Assembly (NCBI GenBank): GCA_017547975.1
Contig: JAFYNU010000437.1
Span: forward strand, 1-7,397
Direction: 5' to 3'
Source: Clostridia bacterium
Lineage (GTDB): Bacteria > Bacillota > Clostridia > Oscillospirales > QAMX01
DNA length: 7,397 nucleotides
Each line of letters starts with the position of its first letter. The stretch's first letter is position 1. The notes under the pieces were generated by a model. It had not been told where the DNA came from. It worked only from the letters and a program-made list of their open reading frames with translations, and made no database searches. Shown here one piece after another: positions 1-4,906 of this stretch. Position numbers and translations under genes: made by a program.

Positions 1-119
1 ACACGGTGGTGGAGGGGAACACCATGTTCGAGGGGGCCATGAAGGAGAATCTGGTGGTGCGGGGCGAAAACCCCGGTACGGTGATTGCCAACAATACCGC
101 CACCCGTTTTATTGAATGA
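1..119 (+). CDS. C-terminal fragment, probable right-handed beta-helix protein
   Basis: Only the last 38 codons are visible (frame from base 3, TGA at 117-119); the start lies outside the window. The residues alternate short hydrophobic strands with Asn/Gly turns (VVEGNTMFEG, then ENLVVRGENPGTVIANN). This is the pattern of coils in right-handed parallel beta-helix proteins such as pectate lyase-like, GH28-like or NosD/periplasmic copper-binding-type proteins. These families often bind or cleave polysaccharides, which would fit the GH31 enzyme further on, but the fragment contains no catalytic residue that can be assigned. The gene ends 98 bases before the convergent hydrolase and is followed by a shared hairpin terminator. 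The reading frame is fairly secure because of codon use and the terminator placement; the family call is tentative because so little is present. Confidence 0.55.
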   Translation, partial: TVVEGNTMFEGAMKENLVVRGENPGTVIANNTATRFIE

Positions 120-182
120 AGTGCTCCTGGGGGGCGAAAAATGGGTGACATGCAGCGGAAAACGACGATAACCACATACGAA

Positions 183-208
183 AAAGCCGGGCGGCAACGC
201 CCGGCTTT
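183..208. terminator. Bidirectional intrinsic terminator between convergent genes
   Basis: A perfect 10-bp stem (AAAGCCGGGC at 183-192 with GCCCGGCTTT at 199-208) closes a 6-base loop (193-198). On the plus strand the stem runs into TTTCGCTTT; on the minus strand it runs into TTTTT (181-185). It lies 63 bases after the stop of the beta-helix gene and 9 bases beyond the stop of the minus-strand hydrolase, so it can end both transcripts. The minus-strand U tract is the better of the two. Confidence 0.85.
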
Positions 209-217
209 CGCTTTGGG

Positions 218-1156
218 TTATTGCAGGTCCTCCCGGAAAAAGCCTCCGAGTACCTTCAGGTATTCCTCCTGGTTGGCGGGAAAGGCCAGACCATGACCCG
301 CACCCGGGACGATGTGGAGATGCTTGCGGGAGGGGCAGGCTTGGTAATTTTCCCGGCTCATGTTACAGGGAACAAAATCGTCGTCCTCCCCATGGGTGAA
401 AAATACCGGCAGACGGCACTTTTTCACCGCCTCCCGGGCGGAACCGGAATCGGGGTCGAAGCCCCCGAAAAGGATGGCTCCCAGCCGCACGAAGGGGTAG
501 GCCAATTTGGGTGGGAGGTGCATATCGGCGATGACCTTTTGGATGATGGCCCGGGGGGAGGTGAAGCCGCAGTCGTCTAAAATCCCCACCACCTGGGGGG
601 GAAGGGGATGGGCGGATGCCATCAGCACGGTGGAGCCCCCCATGGAAATGCCGGTGAGGATGAATTTCCGGTGGGGGAATTCCTTTGCCATGAAGTTTGC
701 CCAGTCCACGCAGTCCAGGCTTTCCCGAATGCCGAAGGTGATCACGTGTCCCCCGGACTTTCCGGAACAGCGCTGATCCACAAGCAGGGCCGACCGGCCC
801 AGGGCGAAGCAACGCTGGACCCCGCCGCACAAATCCCGCTCGGCGCTTCCCCGGTAGCCGTGGAACATGATTTCGATGGGAGCCCCCGGGGCACATTCGT
901 AGAGCCTGGCATAAAGCGGCAGACCATCCCGGGAGGTGATATGGTATTCGGTGAAGGGGAGTGCCCGGACCTCCCGCGCCCAACGGCGCATATCGGGGTG
1001 ATAGGGCTCGTAGATGGGGCCGGGGGGCAGGTCGATTTCGCCGGGGGGGAGTGTGGCTTTTTTGCGCCGGGGAGCATAAAACGCCATGCGGAAGCAGACG
1101 AAGGAAATGCCAATGGCGATCAAAAGCAGGGCAAGGAGGAACCAAAAGAGGAACAT
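218..1156 (-). CDS. Membrane-anchored alpha/beta hydrolase (serine esterase/peptidase-like)
   Basis: The product is 312 residues. Residues about 3-23 form one strongly hydrophobic segment followed by basic residues (APRRKK, 28-33), so it is probably a membrane anchor. The alpha/beta hydrolase domain runs from about 70 to 312. It shows the oxyanion-region HGYRGS (99-104), the nucleophile elbow GISMGG with Ser171, an acid in HGEDDDFVP (probably Asp259) and the catalytic histidine His288 in GAGHG. The ILDDCGFTS stretch (192-200) is typical of the YqkD-like Firmicutes branch. The family includes esterases, lipases, thioesterases and S9-type peptidases, and the substrate cannot be read from sequence. 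The longest open frame begins at a TTG at 1213, but that codon lies upstream of the -10 box; ATG 1154-1156 has GAGGTG 9 bases before it. The gene is convergent with the beta-helix gene and divergent from the acyltransferase. With its own promoter and terminator it appears monocistronic. Confidence 0.9.
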   Translation of the reverse strand: MFLFWFLLALLLIAIGISFVCFRMAFYAPRRKKATLPPGEIDLPPGPIYEPYHPDMRRWAREVRALPFTEYHITSRDGLPLYARLYECAPGAPIEIMFHGYRGSAERDLCGGVQRCFALGRSALLVDQRCSGKSGGHVITFGIRESLDCVDWANFMAKEFPHRKFILTGISMGGSTVLMASAHPLPPQVVGILDDCGFTSPRAIIQKVIADMHLPPKLAYPFVRLGAILFGGFDPDSGSAREAVKKCRLPVFFTHGEDDDFVPCNMSRENYQACPSRKHLHIVPGAGHGLAFPANQEEYLKVLGGFFREDLQ

Positions 1157-1165
1157 AAGGGGAAA

Positions 1166-1171
1166 CACCTC
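1166..1171 (-). promoter_or_regulatory. Ribosome binding site that fixes the hydrolase start
   Basis: On the minus strand GAGGTG stands 9 bases before the ATG at 1156. The alternative TTG start at 1213 has only T- and A-rich sequence upstream and would not be on the transcript predicted from the -10 box at 1200-1195. Confidence 0.75.
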
Positions 1172-1194
1172 GGATTTTTCTTTTTCTTGTAGGT

Positions 1195-1223
1195 ATTGTA
1201 GCACTTTTTTCAAAAAAAGTAAA
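1195..1223 (-). promoter_or_regulatory. Promoter of the alpha/beta hydrolase gene
   Basis: On the minus strand TTTACT (1223-1218) and TACAAT (1200-1195) are separated by exactly 17 bases, matching 4 of 6 and 5 of 6 consensus positions. Transcription would begin near 1188, giving a leader of about 30 bases before ATG 1156. The spacer holds an A/T palindrome (see the repeat at 1203-1220). Confidence 0.65.
1203..1220. repeat. A/T-rich palindrome inside the hydrolase promoter
   Basis: The two perfect 8-base arms ACTTTTTT (1203-1210) and AAAAAAGT (1213-1220) surround a 2-base centre. The palindrome fills the spacer of the minus-strand promoter and touches its -35 box. It could be an operator or simply a rigid A-tract. 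Its low complexity makes chance a real possibility. Confidence 0.45.
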
Positions 1224-1240
1224 CCGGAAGAAGAAAAACC

Positions 1241-1269
1241 TTGCTTTTTCGCAACGGCTTCGGTATAAT
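1241..1269 (+). promoter_or_regulatory. Promoter of the acyltransferase gene
   Basis: TTGCTT (1241-1246) and a perfect TATAAT (1264-1269) are 17 bases apart. Transcription would begin near 1276 and leave a leader of about 65 bases before ATG 1342. The -35 boxes of this promoter and the opposing hydrolase promoter are only 17 bases apart, so the two are back to back and probably affect one another. Confidence 0.75.
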
Positions 1270-1327
1270 GGTTCTTGACCGTATTTCAAAGAAAACTTCG
1301 AAAAATTGCAGATTTCATCATATACGC

Positions 1328-1333
1328 AAGGAG
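1328..1333 (+). promoter_or_regulatory. Ribosome binding site that fixes the acyltransferase start
   Basis: AAGGAG lies 8 bases before ATG 1342. The open frame extends back to a TTG at 1306, but that codon has no ribosome site, so the 12 extra residues are unlikely to be translated. Confidence 0.85.
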
Positions 1334-1341
1334 AGCGGCCC

Positions 1342-2598
1342 ATGGATATTGAAGTCAATTACAAAAATAAAAGACGCTACAAAACCGCCAAGTACCCCAT
1401 GAAACAGCGGATCTTCTGGATCTGGCTCATTCGCTTTTTGTCGAAGATCATGCTTCGGGGCAAGGATTACAAAATTGAAAAGATCGGCATGGAGGGCTTG
1501 AAGCCTCCCTATCTGTTACTTTCCAACCACATGCATTTCATTGATTTTGAAATCACTGCCCAGGCCACCTGGCCCCATCCGGTCAGCAACGTGGTCAGCA
1601 TTGACGGATACGTGGTCAAATGGTTCCTTTTGGAGTGGATCGGAGCCATTGCCACCCGGAAATTCACCACCGATATCCACCTGGTGAAATCCATCCGCCA
1701 CGTGCTCAACCGGGGGGATATCCTGGCCATGTATCCTGAAGCCCGCTACACCCCTGCGGGGACCCTGGCTTTTTTGCCCGATTCCCTGGGCAAGCTGATC
1801 CGCATGAACAGGGTTCCGGTGGTGGCGGTGGTACACCATGGCAACCACCTCTACGCCCCCTTCTGGGACTTTCGCCACAAGCGCAAGGTGCCTTTCTACA
1901 CGACCTTCAAGCTGATCCTCACGCCGGAGGAGATTGCCGCCATGTCGGTGGAGGAGATCAATCAAAAGCTCCGGGAGGAACTGGCTTACGACGAGTATGC
2001 CTACCAAAAGGAAAAGGGTATCCGCATCACCGAACCCTTCCGGGCCCAGGGTCTTCACCAGGTGCTTTACCAGTGTCCCCACTGCAAGACCGAATTCCAA
2101 ATGGATTCGGCGGGAACGGAGCTTTTCTGCAAAGCCTGCGGCAAGCGCTGGACCTGGCGGGAGGACGGTTACCTGGAAGCCAATGAGGGGGAAACCGAAT
2201 TTGACCATATCCCCGATTGGTTTGCCTGGCAGCGGGAGGAGGTCCGCCGGGAAATCGAGGAGGGAAGATACCACTTCGAGGATGAGGTGGACGTCTACTC
2301 CCTGCCCCGGGTATGGCGTTACATCCCCCTGGGCAAGGCCAAATTGACCCACACCATTGAGGGGGGCTTCACCTTGGAGGGATTCTACCGGGGACAGAAA
2401 TGGTTCATCCACCGTACCCCCGCCATGACCAACAGTCTTCACGTGGAATACGATTTCGGTCCCATCGACAAGCGGGATTACCTGGATATTTCCACCGAAA
2501 ACGATTCCTTCTATTGTGCGCCCAGCAAGGAAAATGTCATCACCAAGCTGGCTTTTGCAACCGAAGAGCTGTATTTGCGAAGTGTAAGAAAGAAATAG
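1342..2598 (+). CDS. PlsC-type lysophospholipid acyltransferase with zinc ribbon and C-terminal domain
   Basis: The product is 418 residues. The acyltransferase domain covers about 20-225. It has the HX4D catalytic motif in NHMHFIDFE (His63, Asp68) and the acceptor-binding motif III as YPEARYTPAG (131-140). Family members move an acyl chain from acyl-CoA, acyl-ACP or acyl-phosphate to a glycerol-phosphate or other lipid acceptor at the inner face of the membrane; the acceptor here is unknown. A zinc ribbon follows, CPHC (245-248) and CKAC (263-266), ending in a CGKRW/TW stretch. Then comes an acidic, Trp-rich region (about 285-330) and a beta-rich tail (about 330-418) that I cannot assign to a named family. 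Ordinary PlsC proteins are about 200-250 residues, so nearly half of this protein is additional. There is a basic N-terminus (KNKRRYKTAKY) and a hydrophobic stretch at about 24-38, but no signal peptide. It is monocistronic, with its own promoter and terminator. The acyltransferase call is firm; the role of the extra domains is unknown. Confidence 0.88.
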   Translation: MDIEVNYKNKRRYKTAKYPMKQRIFWIWLIRFLSKIMLRGKDYKIEKIGMEGLKPPYLLLSNHMHFIDFEITAQATWPHPVSNVVSIDGYVVKWFLLEWIGAIATRKFTTDIHLVKSIRHVLNRGDILAMYPEARYTPAGTLAFLPDSLGKLIRMNRVPVVAVVHHGNHLYAPFWDFRHKRKVPFYTTFKLILTPEEIAAMSVEEINQKLREELAYDEYAYQKEKGIRITEPFRAQGLHQVLYQCPHCKTEFQMDSAGTELFCKACGKRWTWREDGYLEANEGETEFDHIPDWFAWQREEVRREIEEGRYHFEDEVDVYSLPRVWRYIPLGKAKLTHTIEGGFTLEGFYRGQKWFIHRTPAMTNSLHVEYDFGPIDKRDYLDISTENDSFYCAPSKENVITKLAFATEELYLRSVRKK

Positions 2599-2602
2599 TT
2601 CC

Positions 2603-2626
2603 AAGCCGCCCGCAGGGCGGCTTTTT
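2603..2626 (+). terminator. Intrinsic terminator of the acyltransferase gene
   Basis: AAGCCGCCC (2603-2611) pairs perfectly with GGGCGGCTT (2615-2623) around a 3-base GCA loop, followed by TTTTT ending at 2626. It begins 5 bases after the TAG stop, which separates this transcript from the GH31 gene. Confidence 0.9.
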
Positions 2627-2642
2627 GAATCGATTCCGCCAT

Positions 2643-2666
2643 ATTTCCCTTGCCAAACAGGGAAAT
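2643..2666. repeat. Inverted repeat over the GH31 -35 box, candidate operator
   Basis: ATTTCCCT (2643-2650) is repeated inverted as AGGGAAAT (2659-2666) with an 8-base spacer (2651-2658). Both arms are perfect. The spacer contains most of the -35 hexamer, and the right arm lies between the -35 and -10 boxes, where a bound repressor would block RNA polymerase. No regulator gene is in the window, so the binding protein is unknown. The centre-to-centre arm distance (16 bases) is about one and a half helical turns. Confidence 0.5.
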
Positions 2667-2678
2667 TTATGCCATAAT
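2650..2678 (+). promoter_or_regulatory. Promoter of the GH31 gene
   Basis: TTGCCA (2650-2655) and CATAAT (2673-2678) are 17 bases apart and each matches consensus at 5 of 6 positions. Transcription would begin near 2685. The ribosome site AAAGGAGA (2703-2710) lies just before ATG 2717. Confidence 0.75.
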
Positions 2679-2716
2679 AGGGGTAAGGAATTCTCAAACG
2701 GGAAAGGAGATTCGTC

Positions 2717-4717
2717 ATGTCCATTTTTAAGCAAATCGAAAACCGCCTGGTTGTTACCGATGCCGCCGAAAAGCTCTGGATCGAGCCTTGGGGAGAAAAC
2801 GCCCTACGGGTACGGACCACCAGGATGGCCCAAATGCCAACCGAGGATTGGGCTCTGGAGGAGCCGGTTGCCGCCGCTGCCGAGATTACCATCGGGGAAA
2901 GCGGTGCCTCCATCAAAAACGGTAAGATCGAAGCGTTGGTTACCAAAACCGGCAAGATTACCTTCGTGAATCAGAAGGGTCAGATCCTGCTGGAAGAATA
3001 CGTCCGCAACCGCAAGGATATTTACAGCCCCAAATGCTCTGCTCTGGACATCGATGCCCGGGAAATGAAGCCCATTCTGGGGGGCGACTACCAGACCTCG
3101 GTGCGCTTTGAGTCGGATCCCACCGAAAAGCTTTTCGGCATGGGCCAGTACCAGCAGCCCTACCTGGATCTGAAGGGCTGTGAACTGGAGCTTGCCCACC
3201 GCAATTCCCAGGCCAGCATCCCCTTCGTCCTATCCGACAAGGGCTACGGCTTCCTGTGGAACAATCCTGCCATCGGGAGTGTGACCTTCGGCCGGAACGT
3301 CACCACCTGGCACTCTCTTTCCACCAAGGTCATCGATTACTGGATCACCGCCGGGGATACCCCCGCTGAGATCGAGGAGCAGTACGCCGCCGTTACCGGC
3401 AAGGTTCCCATGATGCCCGACTGGGCCATGGGGTTCTGGCAGTGCAAGCTTCGTTACCGTACCCAGGAGGAACTCCTGGAGGTGGCCCGGGAATACAAGC
3501 GCCGTGGACTTCCCATTTCGGTAATCGTCATCGACTTCTTCCATTGGACCATGGAAGGGGAGTGGCAGTTTGACCCGGTTTACTGGCCGGATCCCGATGC
3601 CATGATCGCCGAACTCAAGGAAATGGGCATCGAGCTGATGGTATCGGTGTGGCCCACCGTGGATCATCGCTCCAAAAATTATGAGGAAATGCGGGAAAAG
3701 GGGCTTCTCATTCGGGTGGACCGGGGGTATCCGGTTTCCATCAAGCTGGTGGCCAATACCATTCATGTGGATACCACCAACCCCGAAGCCCGGGAATTCT
3801 TCTGGAAGGAAATCGACAGGAATTATTACAGCAAGGGCATCCGTGTCTACTGGCTGGACGAGGCCGAGCCGGAATTCAGCTACTACGATTTCGATAACTT
3901 CCGCTATCACCTGGGGCCCAACGTGCAGATCGGCAACGTTTACCCCAAAACCTATGCCCAGACCTTCTATGACGGCATGAAGGCGGCGGGACAGGAAAAC
4001 ATCCTGAACCTCCTGCGCTGTGCCTGGGCGGGCAGCCAGAAATACGGTACCCTGGTGTGGTCGGGGGATATTCATTCCAGCTTTGAAAGCATGAAGAATC
4101 AGTTTGCCGCGGGCCTCCACATGGGCATTGCCGGTATTCCCTGGTGGACCACCGACATTGGCGGATTCCACGGCGGCGACGCCCGGGACGAGGATTTCCG
4201 GGAGATCTTCACCCGCTGGTTTGAATACGGCACCTTCTGCCCGGTTATGCGCCTCCACGGCGACCGGGAACCCCACACCGAACCCATGGGTCCCACCGGC
4301 GGCGGTGTCATGGCCTCCGGCGGTCCCAACGAGGTTTGGAGCTACGGGGAAAAGGTTTACGGCATCACCGTCAAATACCTCCGGCTCCGGGAGCGGCTGA
4401 AGCCCTATATCACCACCCTGATGGAGGCTGCCCACGAAAAGGGAACCCCGGTCATGCGGCCCATGTTCTACGACTTCCCGGCGGACAAGGCCTGCTGGGA
4501 CGAACTGACCCAGTACATGTTTGGGCCCGATCTGTTGGTGGCGCCCATTATGGAAGCCGGTGCCGAGGAACGACAGGTCTACCTGCCGGAGGGCGCTTGG
4601 TACGATGCCTGGACCGGCGAAGAGCTGGAAGGCGGTAAGTGGATCGACGCGAAGGCTCCCTTGGATGTGATTCCGGTTTACACCCAAAAGACCGAAATGG
4701 TGGAACTTTTCAAATAA
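2717..4717 (+). CDS. GH31 alpha-glycosidase, alpha-xylosidase/alpha-glucosidase type
   Basis: The product is 666 residues and has no signal peptide, so it should act in the cytoplasm. GH31 enzymes release terminal alpha-linked sugars (xylose or glucose) with retention, through a double displacement. An N-terminal beta-sandwich occupies about 1-230, a TIM barrel about 235-570, and a C-terminal beta domain follows to the end. The predicted nucleophile is Asp381 in VYWLDEAEPE; the acid/base is Asp451 in VWSGD, followed by the barrel motif GIPWWTTDIGGF (473-484) and RLHGDREPH (512-520). FHWT (275-278) sits where a subsite-forming loop is expected. With 666 residues it is about 100 shorter than E. 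coli YicI (about 770), so it may lack the distal C-terminal domain. The motifs resemble alpha-xylosidase-like clostridial members, but xylose versus glucose preference cannot be settled by eye. ATG 2717 is supported by a strong ribosome site 7 bases upstream. No sugar transporter or sugar kinase gene lies beside it, and its own promoter and hairpin suggest a single-gene unit. Confidence 0.92.
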   Translation: MSIFKQIENRLVVTDAAEKLWIEPWGENALRVRTTRMAQMPTEDWALEEPVAAAAEITIGESGASIKNGKIEALVTKTGKITFVNQKGQILLEEYVRNRKDIYSPKCSALDIDAREMKPILGGDYQTSVRFESDPTEKLFGMGQYQQPYLDLKGCELELAHRNSQASIPFVLSDKGYGFLWNNPAIGSVTFGRNVTTWHSLSTKVIDYWITAGDTPAEIEEQYAAVTGKVPMMPDWAMGFWQCKLRYRTQEELLEVAREYKRRGLPISVIVIDFFHWTMEGEWQFDPVYWPDPDAMIAELKEMGIELMVSVWPTVDHRSKNYEEMREKGLLIRVDRGYPVSIKLVANTIHVDTTNPEAREFFWKEIDRNYYSKGIRVYWLDEAEPEFSYYDFDNFRYHLGPNVQIGNVYPKTYAQTFYDGMKAAGQENILNLLRCAWAGSQKYGTLVWSGDIHSSFESMKNQFAAGLHMGIAGIPWWTTDIGGFHGGDARDEDFREIFTRWFEYGTFCPVMRLHGDREPHTEPMGPTGGGVMASGGPNEVWSYGEKVYGITVKYLRLRERLKPYITTLMEAAHEKGTPVMRPMFYDFPADKACWDELTQYMFGPDLLVAPIMEAGAEERQVYLPEGAWYDAWTGEELEGGKWIDAKAPLDVIPVYTQKTEMVELFK

Positions 4718-4733
4718 GAATACAGCACAAAAT

Positions 4734-4766
4734 AACGAGGAGTTGAGTTTGCTCAACCCCTCGTTT
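4734..4766 (+). terminator. Probable terminator of the GH31 gene
   Basis: AACGAGG (4734-4740) pairs with CCTCGTT (4759-4765), and after one A/C mismatch GTTGAG (4742-4747) pairs with CTCAAC (4752-4757) around a TTTG loop. The hairpin begins 16 bases after the stop codon. The T run after it is short and broken (TTTAGTT), so termination may be incomplete. Confidence 0.65.
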
Positions 4767-4802
4767 AGTTCAAATTTGGGGGGGGTAAACGGCACGAAAT
4801 AG

Positions 4803-4831
4803 TTGACAAAACGGAAGATTTGCTGTATGAT
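4803..4831 (+). promoter_or_regulatory. Strong promoter of the ABC transporter operon
   Basis: A perfect TTGACA (4803-4808) and TATGAT (4826-4831) are 17 bases apart, making this the best match to the vegetative consensus in the window. Transcription would begin near 4838, giving a leader of about 70 bases before ATG 4907. A run of eight G residues (4778-4785) lies 17 bases upstream of the -35 box. Confidence 0.8.
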
Positions 4832-4891
4832 TGCGGGTATAAGAAGCGGACGCGGGATCCCATGAAAAATCCGCCATGCAAAAGAGAAAGC

Positions 4892-4898
4892 AAAGGAG
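4892..4898 (+). promoter_or_regulatory. Ribosome binding site that fixes the first ABC gene start
   Basis: AAAGGAG lies 8 bases before ATG 4907. The open frame continues back through ATG 4862 to TTG 4820, but neither has a ribosome site and TTG 4820 overlaps the promoter spacer and lies upstream of the predicted transcript start. Confidence 0.85.
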
Positions 4899-4906
4899 CG
4901 GTGCGT

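Noticed and set aside
120..182. Search for a small gene or RNA between the beta-helix gene and the terminator
   Set aside because: The 63 bases contain no open frame with a ribosome site and no stable structure other than the terminator that follows.
363..1358. A 331-codon minus-strand frame overlapping the hydrolase
   Set aside because: The translation is Pro/Arg/His-rich out-of-frame sequence, and the alternative frame holds the complete catalytic triad.
2690..2706. Possible catabolite (cre) site before GH31, around TCAAACGGGAAA
   Set aside because: Only the AAACG core fits; the flanking TG and CA positions and the dyad symmetry are missing.
1516..2955. A 479-codon open frame antisense to the acyltransferase and the start of GH31
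   Set aside because: It runs across a clear terminator and promoter of the other strand and shows no domain or ribosome site.
4846..4874. GCGGA/TCCGC and GGGATCCC symmetry in the ABC leader as a riboswitch or attenuator
   Set aside because: The pairings are short, compete with each other, and no terminator or known riboswitch core follows.
4862..4906. Earlier in-frame ATG at 4862 for the first ABC protein
   Set aside because: The sequence before it (GACGCGGGATCCC) has no ribosome site, while ATG 4907 has AAAGGAG at ideal spacing and starts with a typical MKKP N-terminus.
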